A stretch of 64,000 bases of DNA from contig OZ059899.1 of the NCBI GenBank assembly GCA_964057225.1, forward strand, positions 16,314,501-16,378,500, given 5' to 3'. The translations under genes were made by a program, and so were the position numbers. The notes beneath the pieces are model-generated. The model searched no databases and was not told where the DNA came from. It saw only the letters and a list, made by a program, of their open reading frames with translations. The stretch's first letter is position 1, and each line of letters begins with the position of its first letter. Shown piece by piece: positions 12,601-27,600 of this stretch. The stretch comes from Auanema rhodensis (lineage: Eukaryota; Nematoda; Chromadorea; Rhabditida; Rhabditidae).

Positions 12601-15600
12601 GCATTTGAGCATAAGACCTGTCCCACCATTATAACGCCCAGAACCATTTTTTCATAGCCCGTTATGCTTTCAGCTAGATCCTATAAAATTTACAGCGTTA
12701 TAAAATAAACAATAAGGTTATAACCGAAAGTAAGTTGCATTGTTCTAACAGATCGTCAGGCTCAATAGCAAGTTCTTCCATTTCAGCCAGCCTGCCTTCA
12801 GTTTCGTTGATCCATTTGAAAAGTTCATTAGTATCCTTAATAGGATTTGTTTATTTAAACTATAGATATGAGGTTAAGCTTACATGATCGAAATCTTCTA
12901 CTTGTATGGCAACATCATTTAGCATTTCCTTCATATCATCAACTCTGCTTTCCAGCGATTCGAAACGACCTTTGAGTTGATTAGCATCCTTTTCAAGCTG
13001 AGCAGCATCGTCCACATTCACCAAAGCTCGAAGAACAGGCACAATCTTAAAATGTTATTATTGAAATGTGTTGTATTCTATATGAAACTCACAGCCGAAA
13101 TAGTGTTCAAATCAGCTGATCTTGTTTCCACTTCATCAGCAATTTGTTGATGGGTCTCCAATTTTTCGCGCATTCTTTCTGGATCCGTGGGAATCACTGC
13201 TAATGATTGAACAGATTTCTCAGCCTTGACAAAAAAATGAAAGAATCGAGGTTTGATTAAATGAATACCTTTCCGAGCCAGTTTTCTAATGGGGCAACGC
13301 ATTCAGTTAGGCGTTCGGCAAGATCAACTGCTTCCATAAGCGAGCCTTGCTTATCTTGTGCACCTTCCAAAAGATCATTGTATCTGAAGTGCACCACCTT
13401 ATTAAATGAAAACAAAATAATTGCTTACCTTTTGCGAACTGATTCTTCTTTCTGTTTCAAAGCAGACTTTTCATCGGTAGTTGAAGCCATATCCATAATC
13501 TTCCCCATTAGAACAGAGAATCCATTAACACTAGCTTCCTTTTCTTCGATAAACTTCAGTAGAACATCGTAGGCTTGAAGTTGAGCTTTAGCAACTTTGC
13601 CGTCAGGTGAGGGTTTCTTCTGATTTTTCAAAATATCTTCGGTTTCATCAAGCCAATTAAGCAAGCCCTTGTGAGCATCTTCATATCTGTACACAAAATG
13701 ATGCAGTTTAGAGTTTAGTTATAATAATAACGTACCGTCCCATTTGTTGTACAGCCGTATCAACATTTAACTCTCGGTCAGCAACTGAAGCTTGCAAAGC
13801 AGACCAGGATCCAGAAATTTGCTCAAGAGAGGCACTCTGAAATAAAGACGTTCACAATTTGATACTTCTAGGATATAAGAATACCAGTTCAGATGTATCA
13901 GCATCAGGGCCAGCTGACCTGATCAAAACTTTACATTCGGAAGCCAGATTATCAACCTTAAAGAGCAAAAATGAAATATGGATTAGACATTGTATAACCT
14001 TGTCTCCTAAAGGCTTCAACAAATTTCTCAATTCCTTTAACTTTTGAGCATTTTTTTGTGGATCAGAAACATCAACTTGCAAAGTTAAAGCATCAGAATT
14101 TCTCAACTCATTGAGTTCGGACTGTAATTTATCCGCTTCCCTAGAAAACAACAAAGTGGTTGCATATCACAACGAAATTTTATAAACTTACTTTCCAATT
14201 TTATCTACTTCCTCGCATGTTTCGGAGATTTTCTGAGCTCGTTGCGTTAATTTCTTGGAAGAACGGCCGAGAAGCTGCAATACACATTGATTATATCATA
14301 TTTCCAAATATCTTTGTTAATAGAAATTGTTCCTTGATAAAAAGTAAACAGCACCTCATAATATACTAAAGGAAGAACTAGCATAGCCATATTTTTAGAT
14401 TATGAATTGAATAGACATGTTTAGCCAGATACGGTATAGCATGTTTTAATTATAAAATCAAATTTAAATAGATAAAAAATAAAAATAAAAAATAGAGGAT
14501 TGATGGGTAAAGGGATATAAGAAATGGCTCCAGTATCTTGCCAAATTCTCAGTCTCAACAAACTTTGCTGTCGTTATCGGCGCTACTAACTTTATCTCAG
14601 CATGTGAGGTAGTAAATGTGATCCTTTAAGAAGGAGTCAGAAGGGATATGCGCCTACTATGATAAAGAAACAGAAGCACTAAAGTGAGAGGGTTTAAGAG
14701 ATAGAAACGTGGACGAAGATAACTGCGAGAAGATAGAAAGCTAAAAGAAATAGACGATGGAATGCTAACTGTTCTGTGACTCTCAGTCCTATTATCTCTC
14801 TCGCTTATTTACCTACACGGCTCAGAACACAGCTGATCTGATGTAAGGCTTTTTGTTTTCCTCTCTCATTCTTCTATTATCTTACTCTTAATCTAAATTC
14901 AGAGTAAACATTGCAAAATGTCTCTTTATAAAAGTAAAGCTTCTAGGTATAAGTGTAAGAATCTTAGTATAATACTGATTGCTAATCATTCAAAATTTAA
15001 AAAAAATGAAACTTACTTTCTTTGCATTGTCGATGGCTGTGCGATTAGCCTCAAAAGCTGGCTGGCTGACCACATTTTGATCGTAAGCATCTTTCCAATG
15101 GCATAATAGTTCATCAATCGCTTTTTCCTTATCTTTCACAATTGCTAATAGCTCATCACAATCTGATTTTTGTCTGGCGAGCTCCTTTTTGCTCCGTCCT
15201 ACGGGATCAAGATCACTAACCTCCTGAAAAATTGAAAATATGTTAACCAATTTTTTTCCACAAACCGTATGTACTCCACTAATTTCATTTACAAGTTTGG
15301 ATGTTTTTTCTTGAGCAGCATCGGCAGCCGACTGTTTGTCACTCAATTTCTTTTCAAAGTCACGTAGTAGTTGTAACAACTCTGTGAAATCTCGGTTTAG
15401 GTCAGAAAATCGAGCATCAACAAAGCTTGAATCAAAATCAGATGTCACCTGAAAACAGATAAAAACACAATAACAAAGAGTTTTAATTTTCATTCTTACG
15501 GATTTTGCATCGTCAATGCAAAGATTGATTTCTCGAATTTTACGACTCCAGTATGAATCTACTTCGTTCAATTCTTAAGAATTAAATCAATTAAATTAAT

Positions 15601-18600
15601 AATATCAGTAACAATTGTTCTTACTAGAATGAATTCTATCCAAAGACTTGCTTTGATCGTTTTCATCGGAGAAAATTTCTTTTTCTGAAGAGACAAACTG
15701 TTGAGCTTCATCGAAAAGACGATTAAGTTTATTGTTGACATCCAGCTGTAATTTCAGGTTTAGCTACTAATGAGTGAATATATATCTACCCCCTTCTGAG
15801 CATTCAGAGCGGCTAGCTTAGCTTTCTTCGCTAGCATATTGCAATCATCAATCAGATTATCAACCTTTCTTCTCATTTTGTTAGCGTCTGGGCCAGGAGC
15901 AGCAGTATCAATACGGTTAACAATACCAGACAAAGCTTCTCCATCTGCCATACGACGACCAAGAACATTCTCCATCATTGATAACGAATCACTTATTGTG
16001 GATTTATCGTTGGAATTGATAATAGCCAGCATCTGACAAATAAAAAAATATACAGACGTTATGACAAATTAAATATACTTCTTTCTCATCTTCCTTCAAA
16101 CGTTTACTCAAAGAGCCTTCATGTTCAGCAAAGGATCTAACTAACTCGGAAACTTTTCCGAGCAAATTTCGACGGTCCTTAATGTTAGATAAAAGAGGAT
16201 TCCAGATCTTGTGCAGCTCATCTAGCTTGTTTTTCAAAGCTGGGTCATGATTTCTCTTCAATTGATCGGAGACCTTGGCCCTTAATATGAAGGCAATTCA
16301 AATTATAACGGTGAAACTATATACTTGATCAATGAGACATCCCCTTCCATGGACATAACTTTTGAATAGATAGCGTCAATATTTTCTGTTTCTTCACTGA
16401 GCTTTCCCGCATCTGCACTGATAGGTTGTGCTTCTTTTATTTCTGTGTCAGCATTTCTAGCCACATCTAAGAGTTGATCTAAACTATCTTCCAAAGAATT
16501 TCCTTCATCTCTGGCGGAAATGGCAGCCTTTTTAACATTCTCAATTTTATTCTCAATCTAAATTAAATAATTATTTTAAGATCTTTTGGAATATGCTTAC
16601 TTCTTCTGCTCGTTTTTTCACATTATCAACTTCTTCACAAATATCAGCTTTATTTCCAGGGTCAATTTCAAGTTCGTCAGACTGTTCTACAAGCGTTCCC
16701 ATCTTACGTACCAGTTCATCAAGACCAGAGAATTGTTGCTTCAAGCCATCAAGGACCTAAAATAGATTAGTAATAAAGCCATCGTAATGATAATAAATAA
16801 AAAAAAATAGATGTTAAAGTATACCGTAAGCTGTTGGCAGATTTCTGATGGGTGAAGATTCGTTGCCTTCTCAAGTCCACTTTCTAGCTCTTCAATACGG
16901 TGTTTTATTTCTTTCTGAGTTGCTTTGATGTCTTTTCCTAGAGCTTCGGCCTTTTCAACGCCAGCTTGTTTGTCACAAATGTCCTGCTCAAGAGAAATCC
17001 AACGTTGTTCGAGATTAGATACCTAAAATAGAAATATACGTTTTCATTGATACAGTATATAAATACTTTTGAAAGCAAAGGCTCATCCTGAGGGTTTTCG
17101 AAGTTGGCAGCTAACTTGTTCTTAATACCGCTCAGTTTATCAAGGATTGATTTTTCATTTTCAGCTTCAGCTTTCAACAATTCAAGTTGTCCTCTTTGAG
17201 AACGTGCAAGAGCAGCTTCTGTAGATGGTGCTCCTATTACATCTAGCATACGTCCTTTGCTTCCAATGAACTTATCTAATTGAGCAATACCATCAATTAA
17301 TAATTCGGCTTGAGAGTTCTTTTGACGTGAAGCTAAAGCATATACTGATTATTTAATAAAAATTGATGAAAAACTCACTTTGAATAGCTTCACCCAAATC
17401 TGTCCAGTTATTTGCTAACTCATCATCGATGTTTTTAAGATTGTTGCATTCTTCATCCATACTGGAAGTTCTAGCCAATTCTCTTGAGTTTAGACGAGTC
17501 TTTAATATTAATCACTATTTAATACACTTAATAGAACAAAAATACCTCTTCAGCATTTCTTTGTTCTTGTCGGACTAATTTTTCTACTCGGTCCAGCTGA
17601 TCGAAAACACTTTTTAGTTCTTCTTTGTCATTTGGTAAAGCTTGATTCTTCTATAAGCATATGACTTTAGTTCATAATGTACGATATTCAACTCACAATC
17701 AATTTATTCTGAGCGATCATAAAATTTCTCAAGTTGTGTTGCTTGTCTTCAAGCTCAACAGCTTTCTTTTCATTCCCGTTAATCTTGTCCATTCTGTTTC
17801 TTAAAGCATCAGCTTGGCCATTGTATCGGGCTACAAGATCCATTACATGACGAGGTGTGATGCTGTTACGACTTCCAGCTTCGCCCTCGCACAATTTCAT
17901 AGCAAAGCTTTCCAATTCCTCTAATTGCAACAATCCTGAAAAAAAATATCCTTGAAGATTTCTTTCGATTGTTACCTTCACGGTGCTCATCGGTAAGTCC
18001 GGAACATTGTTCTCGTTGTTCGCGTAATTTTGCCGGAATAATGGAAACAGGCTTTAATTCCATTAATCTCGCATCAATTGATCCTAGCCAATTAGCGGTA
18101 CTGAAAATTTAAACAAATTTAAATTTGAAATATTATCTTCTATAACTTTTCTCTCATTTTGTCAAAAATAGCCTCGAACTCGTTGGTTTCCGCCATTTTA
18201 GCTTGTTTATCTTCCAAGTCGTTTTTAACATTCTCAACCTTTTTGATAGAATTTTCCACCTTAACGTTAAAATATAAAAACTATTTCTAGAAATCTTCAT
18301 ACCATATTTTCAATTGCATCAGTGTCAGTAGCATGGGGCATGTTTGTCAAGATCCTGACAGTATTTTTCATCTTATTCAGCTGGTTGTTAAGAGATTCAA
18401 TTTCATCACCACATGAATTCAATCGAATACGATCCCTTGGATTTGTATTGCGAATAGTGGTAGAGGCATTATCACAGGCTTGAGTCAAAGCTTCATCAGC
18501 CATATATAAAGATTGAACTCCTTCCAATGAATCATTAATATTATCCCGTAGACCCTATACAATCGGATTAATCATTATCTGAAATATAATTTCAGTACCT

Positions 18601-21600
18601 GTAGATTGGAAGATGATCTTTGTAAACGGCGTTTAGCATCTTCAATTGAAAGCTTTAGAGCATCCGCTGTGTGGGTGCCAATAGAGTTCAAGCTCTGGTC
18701 AATTTGTTGGTTCAAACCATCCAAAGTTGCTTTCTTACTTTCCAACTCTGAGCGTAATCTTTGTTCTTCTCGTTTCTAAAAAAAAGTAAAATCGTTTAAA
18801 ATGCAGCACAATACAAATCATACCAAAGCGTTAAGTGGCTCGCGCTTCATAGGTAAACTAAATGGCTGAGCAGCAATTTTCTCGAAAGATGCAACCCATT
18901 GAGATAAGCCTTCAACTGCGTCTTTAATTTCTTCGTTGGCGGAAAGTTGAACAGAAGTTTGGTTCTTGTTTTCTTGGATATCGTTCAACAAGGATCCAAG
19001 TCTTTTCTTTCTTTTATTAAGCTCATGGCTTCGCTGATCCTTAATATCTTGGCCCACACCAGACCCTTCGAGGGCTAGTAAGAGACGGAGAACTGCTTGG
19101 TCAGCTTGACGCAAAACGTCATCAGACTCTGAGGCTTTAACACCAATTTCATCAAGTCGTTCAAGTTTTTCTTCAGGTGTCCATTTTTGATTATTGACCT
19201 CTTGAAGATTACTCTCCAATGATTCGATCCAGTCATCGAGTTTTCTAAAACAAATCAGTAAAAGAAATATTAAAAGAAAATCATACTTGTTAGAATCATA
19301 AAGTTCGTCATCAAGTGTTATCAAACGATTTTGGAATTGGATTAAGTCTTGACATTGTTTTACCAACTCAGCATAATCATCCTACAAACTTCAATTTATT
19401 ACGAACAGTGAAAAGAATTACCTGAACGCGATACATAGTTTGTCGAACGTCTCCAGCATGGATGCTCTTTTCACTAATTTCAGGAGCAGATTCATACATC
19501 AATTCAATTTCAGTCTCGAGCTTGCTCAATACGGAAGCAATAGCTTTTAATTTCTCTTCTCGATCATGTACTTCGTTTAATAGAGTTCGAGCTTCGTTTT
19601 TGCTCTGTATATTAGAAAATCATATTATATAAAAATAAAGGCAATCTACTTGTTCTACTGTATTTGAATCAGCACTTCGTATTTTGATTTCTCCAGCTAA
19701 TCTGGTTCTATCTGTCATCCACGACTGCATTTCACTTGCCATGGTTGAAAACGAAACTAAGAAAGCAGTAATTTCATTGAGTCTGAAAATGAAAAGAAAT
19801 AGAAAAGAAATTTTAATAGCAGCAGGCCGCTTCTCTTGTAGTAAGTAGTTGAAAATAAAATATTCAAACAAAGCTCACGTGAATTACGTGTACTTGGCGA
19901 CATACACTACTAATTTAATAAAAATTCAAAACTCAAAGAATAAAATATCTAATATCTATGAAAATTCATTTTAGATTAAGAATAATTCCGAGAATTATTA
20001 AGAAATGAAGAATATAGGACGCGATCATATTATGGAAACTTTCATAGATGTATCCTATTGATAAGCATAAAATCACCCTCTCTCTACACAAAATTATGAA
20101 TGCCTCCATTCAACATATATCTCTTTTGTTCTTAAGCATTAGATAACAAACAGCACGCCATTAACCATTGTATGCCTTTAAGATATTAGTGACTTACCTT
20201 CCATAAACACCTTCAACTGTTCGAACTACATTTTCATAATCTAGAGCCAGTTGGTTTCTAGCTGCTTTGAGTTCAGCAAACTGATCCGGAGTCATATTAT
20301 CAGCATTTTCTCTACAGAGTAAATCTACAGCATCAAGTTTACCCTTGACATGCTCTCTCCAGCTGTCCAGAGATTCTTTTATACTCTGAACACAAATACG
20401 CGATCTACATACACCTCCAAACAATTTTACCTGAACATTCTGAGATGCGTTAGCGGCTGAATCAAGATCGAGATCAAATTTGAGATGTTCCTTATACATA
20501 GTTTCACGGAAATGGCCCAAATCTTTGGCCATATCGACAAGGGTTGTATATTGCACAGTGGCAATTTCAGCAACTTCATCCTAAAATTTACTCAACTTCG
20601 AATTTCAAGATTCAATTATATTCAGTTTTATAGGAATATTTAACAATTTTTTATATTTCAACAATTCTGTACCCACATTTTCATGTTTTACTTGTATTTG
20701 TATGTTGTTTCTTTGCAATGATTTAATGTGAGATGATAATATACTTTATGAAATTAAAAAAAAACTCATTCATATAATGCATACCGATAATTATGAAAAT
20801 CTATTAAAATGATTAAAATAAAGAAAGGCAGATATATTATGAACTCCATCGGGATTTGTTTAAACAAACTATCACATATACATAACTACATTGAGCGGAG
20901 ATTAAGGCACCATAAGAAAGTCAGGTCATAAGAACATAAGAAAGTTTTTTTTCGTTGCAAGCGAACTTATTGGAGTTAGGGTCATATCACAAACGGAAAG
21001 GAATCAAAAATGAGGATATGGAATTGATTTGTTTTTAACAAGATCTGAGGTTATGTAACAATCTCGGGGATATTTTTTGATAATCTAAACTTCTACAAAG
21101 CTGATACAGATGTTTCTTCCAATATACAAAAATTCGCGCGCTGTATATAGGAGGCATCCGTTTTGTAGAGGAGTATCATATCAAATTGAAATATACAAGG
21201 GGAGTAGATTAATATTAAAACAATTTAGGACATGAACAGATTTTACTCATAAAACTTAACGAGCCCATGATGGAGCATCCTGGGTCTTGTCTGAAGTGCT
21301 AGAATGGTAGGTGGTGTATTCAGCTAATGGATCAGTTTGGCTTTTCCGTAGTTCGGAAGGATTTCCTGCCCAATTGATGGTTTTAGTCCAGGTACGAGTA
21401 GTGGAAGATCCTTCAGGATGGCTTCCTCCAGGAGAAGGAGCGCTCTGTCCAGCAGTAGCATTGTTAAGCTCTTCGATAGACATATTGAGACCTTCCATTA
21501 GGCGTTTGGCAGAGTCTCCAGTAACCATCTTCATGTGAACAGCCTTTGGAATAGAATAACGTCTTCCAGTTTCAGGATGAACGAATTCTCCGGTAAGGAC

Positions 21601-24600
21601 ATCGAGGAGGCCTGTTTCAGCAGCTTCACGTACACTGACCCTGCGGTGATCACTGGGACTTTCAATAATCTTTTCGTCAGTATCGAATCTGTTAGCTTCC
21701 AAGCGACTCAAAAAATCGTGGTGTAAATCGGCGAGAGCAGAAGGATCTTCAATGATACTACGAGCACGATCTCCAATACTGGTTTGGCTGTGACGCATAC
21801 GAACAGAGAGAGCAGGTTCTTGTTTCTGGGGGGTAAGACGGGTAACGGTGGTTTCTTCACGGAATTTTGGAACGCTGGTACGGCTGCCACGATTTCCAGC
21901 GTCAAGGTTCTCGATTCTGAACTTATATCCTTCAGCATCACGGCGCTTCACAGCTTCAGTTACAGCTTGAGCAGCTTGCATTGGAGAGTCAATTAATGCA
22001 ATCAATCCAACCTTCACAGCTTCCTTAAGCTTGAGCTTGGAGTGCCCCGCATTAAATTTGCCATCGTTATCAATTTTTCCGCGAGAAAGAGCTTCACGAA
22101 GAGTCATGGTCTGACTACTATCAAGATCATGAAGAAGAGAATCTCCATCAATAACATCACGATCTACAGCATCACGGAAAGTGAGGTAAAGACCAGTCTT
22201 TTTATCACGAATACGTCCCGAGTTCTCATCAAATTCCTCAGAATTGAGAACAACAGTGAGGTTCTTTTCATCAGCTCCTTCAATAGATTCAACATTTCCA
22301 GTATCGATATGTCCTTCTTCAATAGCTTGAGCAATGGTCATTTGGCGTCCAGTATCGGGATCAGAGAAAATGTTGGCACGAACATCAATAATGCCCTTTC
22401 CAAGAGCTTCAGCAAAGTTCATCTTATCAACACGACGAAGCTTCTCTCCAATGTCAGATGGTATACGGCCATCTTGTACAGCCTTCGCGATAGGAACAAT
22501 ACTTTGACGAGAAAGTTGGATGGTACGGTTCTTGGGGTCAATTAATTTCGAATCAACAGCTTCAATAAGATTAAGTTGACGATGGGTACGGTAATCTTCA
22601 ACGAATGGCTTTGTGATCAACTCATAGGTGCTACGGTCAATAAGCCCTCTTTCAACTGCGTCATTGAGATCAACGTCCTCTCCGGTGATGGGGTTATGGT
22701 AGCAGCGTTTTTGGGTGTTGATTAGGCCATCATTCAAAGCAGTGGTGACTGGAACACGGTTACCCTTGCTAGGATCGAAAACTCCGTCACTGGTAATGGC
22801 TTGCCAGACAGGCTTGATGATGTCAAGCCAAGTAAGTGGTTTGCGAGTTAATGGGTCACGCACTTCTCCAGTTCGACTGTCAATGATTCCAAGTTCAATT
22901 GCCTTGCTGATAGTGATTCTTTCGTTGTTGCCAGGATTGCAAACTCCCTTATTTAAAGTTTCAGAGAGAGTGACATCAACAAGACCCATGTTGGCAGCTT
23001 GTGTGAGAGGGATGGCTTCTCCGCTCTTAGGATTACGGTAGGTAAGCTCACGAATATCAATAATTCCGGCTTGAATAGCATCCTGAAGACTGATTTTCTC
23101 CATGTGAGAGTCCATTACTCCTTTATTGACAGCGTTTTGAATGTTTGATCGGAATACAGAGTAGGTCTTGGTCATCTGCTTTCCTTTCTTATCAACGCGG
23201 GCTAAGCCAATACGCTTGGCATCTTCCAAACTCATAATACGATTGTTGCGCTTGTCGCGGATACGATCAATACCAACAAATTCAGCATGAGGCTCAAGTT
23301 CAACAGATTGAACCTGAGAAGTACTCTTGACAGAAGTCTTAGTTTCCGTTACAAAGGGATCTCCGTGCATTTGGATGGTGAATTTCATTCCAGTGCTGGG
23401 GTCAACATATTCTCCCTTTTCAACACCTCCTTCACCTCTGACAACTTTTACCATGACTTGCTTTCCTCCTCCAAGATCAACGTATTCGTGACGTCCGTCT
23501 TTACTTGCTGCAACCTGAGCTGGAACAAATGGAGTAAGCTGAAGTTTTTGCTCAACAATACGATGACTTTGGGTTGGCTTGCTAGTAGACCCAGCGCTAG
23601 CAATGAGTCCACTGGTAAGAGCGGATGGGAAACTTGTGCTCTCATTAGTTTGTTGATTATGAACTAGTCCACGTTCAGGATCCACAATACGACGAGTAAT
23701 AGCCTCTCGATAGCTAAGCTCTTCTCCGTTAGCTGGGTCACGTACAACTACAGAGTGCTGATCAACGATGTTCTTGTTTAAAGCCTCGTGAAGGGGTACT
23801 TGTTTTCCGTTGTTGTCATAATGTCCAGTAGAAAGATCGAGTCTACCAGAAAGGAGTCCAGAATCCAAAGTATCTCCCATAATCTTTCCCTTGAGAATAC
23901 CAGCCTTGAGAGCGGATTGGAGATCATGCTTCTTGTTGTTAGCTGTATCTTGTACGGTACCGGCCGTATCATCAACAATGCCTTCTTGAATAGCTTCTAG
24001 AAGAGAAATCTCTTTGTTACGACGGGTGTCAATTACACTGGAATCATAGGGATTGAACAGACCCTTAATGATGGCTTCTTTAAGAGTCATTTGCTTGTGA
24101 GTATCAGGGTTGGTGAACATTCCATTACCGGAATCATACCATCCGAGAGTCAAAGCTTTTCCAAGAGTGTTGTCGCTAAGAGGAGCTCCACTGGAGAGAG
24201 CTTCTTTCTTGGAGACCTGAGTGCGGGTCTGAGTCTTAACTGTAGTATGAACAGCATCACCGGCATTATCAGGTACACCTCCGTTTGGATAAAGGAAATG
24301 TTGTTGAGCAGCCTCAGTGAAACTTAAACGCTTTCCTTCAGATTTATTCAAGAAGAATGCACGTTTACTGTCGATAATTCCCCATTTTTCAGCCTCAACA
24401 AAGCTCATTTCACGTCCGGTCAGAGCATCTCTGACACTCAAATCTTCAGGTGTAAGCTTTCCAGCGTTCAAAGCACGCTCGAGTGTAAGTTTCTCTCCAG
24501 AATGATGATCAACTAACAATCCAGTGGTAGCATCAAATGACCACACTTGTTCTTGTTCCTCGATGATTGGTTGACCGACTGGACGGAAGCTGATGACAGG

Positions 24601-27600
24601 TCCTGATCCGGTAGGTATTTGAATAATCTTCTTGGCTTGGTTGTTGTAAGGAACAAGTGGCTCAGCTTCAATAACGATAAGCTTCTCTTCAATAGCCTTT
24701 TCAATACTATTATTTCTTACAGATCCGTTCTTGGCCATAATGTTTTTATCGAGAGCTTCTTTAACACTGATCATTGCACCAGAGTTGTCTTTAACAGAAA
24801 TTGTAGCGGCATCGATAACACCAAGTTCAATTCCTTCAGCAAAATTGATATGACGATCAACGTTAGGAGCACTGATTTCACCGGTGGTAAGATCAATAAT
24901 ACCTTTGCGTTCAGCTTCGTAGATATGGTATCCAGAAGCTGGAACTTCGATAGCTCCTTTACCTCCAGTAATAGCACGGTAAGTGGAAACTCCACCAGGA
25001 CCTCCAAGAGCAGTCGTTTCAGTGGTGCGGACACGCTTGATTGTAGTAACGGATTCTTCAATATTTTTGTCTGGGTAGTATTTTGGAGCAAGTTGTTGAC
25101 CAGTTTCAGTGACAGACTCAGTGGTCTTTTCTTCAATAGTTGGTCCAACCCCTGCACTCTTGGATGGTACGATCCATTCGCTGTGTGGGTCAATCAGCCC
25201 TTGGCTCAAAGCATCATCTAAACTCATGTCAATATCTCCCTGACGGAAACGTTGAGTACGAGAATCAATTAAGCCTTGTTTCATAGCTTCTTCCAAGGTA
25301 ACCTTTACTTGATTTTCAGCAAGTTCGAGTCCAGTTTGTCCTGGTCGGCTCACTCTCTTCTTCTTTTCGACCTTCTTAACAGGTGTAATCAAGGAAGGAT
25401 GAACATCAAAGAGACCAGAAATGAGAAGAGCACCACGAAGGTTCACCATTCCAGCGAGATAGGCATCACGTGGAGAAAGTTCCTGTTTAGTATTTTTGTT
25501 GAAGAAAACAGCCTTTTGGTGGTCAATGATTCCACGGGAAACAGCTTGAATTAGGTTCAAAGTATAGTTACCCTTGTCGTCCTTAATTCCAACAGGCTTG
25601 TTGAGAAGTTCATGGAGAGCAGAATCAATGATTTTCTCAGAACTTTCTTGTTGAATTGGATAGCTATCACGGGTCGCAAGATCTACAACACGCTCGGAAC
25701 TGGTAAGGATGGCTTCAACATCAACAGCTTCATTGAAGCTTAAATTCTGGTCAGTCATTGTATTTCTAATACCCTTGACATCGAAAATACTGTGACGGAC
25801 ACGTTTAGTCAGAAGTCCTTCCCGTACGGCTTCGGGAATAGTAAATGTCTTCTGTTGCTTTTCGAGAATGATCAATCCATCGGCGCCAAGAATTCCGCGC
25901 TCCAGCGCCTCGGCAATGGAGATTACGTCCTTCTCGTCAGGATCCACAATATGACGAACTTCGGCATCAACAACACCAGCAGCAATAGCTTCTAAAAGTG
26001 TGTGACGATGCTTGGTTCCCCTGTCGATAAAGTGGTTGGTAGAGTCGATAAGATCTTTGGAACTCATTTCAGTGAGAGTCATTGGTTTACAGATAAGATG
26101 TTCACGATGGGCATCGCGTAGAGATATAGTTCTACGGCTTTGCAAATCAGTGAAGTTACCATTACGGACGCTAACAGCGTTACGAACCACTGCATCTCCA
26201 AGGGTGAGTCGGGAGTTATCGGAGGTATTGATAACTTCTGGAACATGTAGGTTCAACAAATTGTTTTGCTTGGAAACAGCTTCACGGAGGGTGAAAGTTT
26301 CATTAGAATTGCGATCAGAAAACTCTCCGTTGTTAGCGTTGATGAACTCGTTCTCAATAGCATCAGATAAAGTAGTGGCAATCATTGGGTTTTGGGGAGG
26401 TGTTACGATTTGAATGTATCCATGATAAAGAGCATCCTTGATTGGCATAGTTTCATTCGAATATTTTCCAGTGAATTGGCCAGTAGCAGTGTTAAGAATC
26501 TTCTGTTCAATAGCCTGGCTCAGAGGCATGGGTGGAAGTTTTAAGATTCCCATCTTGATCAGCTTATGTTGGGTATCAAAGTTAATGATTCCACGGCTGA
26601 CGCACTCATACATGGAGAGGATTTCTCCAGAGTTAATATCACGAAGTTGACGAATGTCTGGGTCATATAGACCAATTTGGATAGCATCCATTAAAGACAC
26701 ACTTTGCTTGGTTTCAGGATGGTGAATTCCCCAGTGAGTGTTAAGAGCTTCCTGGAAGCTACCATCGATGTAACCAAGTTCGGCAGCCTTCTCCAAACTA
26801 ATTCTGGAGCCAGATACCAGGTCGAAGAATTGTCCACCACCAGCATGAAGATCCAAAAGTCCTTGACGGACAGCTTCAACAAAAGTAAGAATTTCCCCAG
26901 TTTGCTTATGTAAAATTCCTTCCATTTCGTAAAATTGAGTTTTAGTTACTGTTTCCTCTTGGAACATCTGCATCTCATCCTCATGCTCAGTAATTTTGGC
27001 AACATCAGGAATTTCACTAACTCCTTCCCATTCGTCGGGATTTTCTTGTCCAATAACCTCGAATACTGTATTTCCACGGTTAATGTTGAGATCGGGAACC
27101 TATAAGTAATCATTCGTACAAACGCATTCCGATATTAATGAACTATCAAAATCTCTTGGTCAGAAAATCAAAAAAAACTAAATTCAAACGTGCTTTCAAA
27201 AATGAAGGATAAACATCACGTCAAACCGAAATGCAAATTCCGAATTCCGCTTCAGGGAAGGTAAAAGGTATACGGAAAGTGAAAGAAAAAGCGAAATTTT
27301 GTTATTTCACACGATTGTCTGGCACACTACTAACCTTCTTTTGACGTTCTTCCTCTTCACGACGCCGTCTTTCTTCTTCTTCGCGCCGACGTCTTTCTTC
27401 CTCTTCACGACGACGACGTTCAGCTTCTTCAGCTGCCCGACGAGCACGCTCAGCTTCTTCGGCTGCTCGACGAGCACGGTCAGCATCCTCGGCTGCTCTA
27501 CGAGCGGCTTCGGCAGCTTCACGTTCACGTCGGAGACGATCAGCATCTTCAAGAGCTTTCAGACGAGCAGCTTCGAATGCACGACGTTTTCCTTCCTCTT

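Noticed and set aside
22042..25221. Long plus-strand open frames (167 codons at 22042-22545, 200 codons at 24619-25221 and several others)
   Set aside because: They are antisense to the repetitive plakin-repeat exon. Its codon bias and repeat structure keep the opposite strand open. There is no splice or start context and no recognisable protein pattern.
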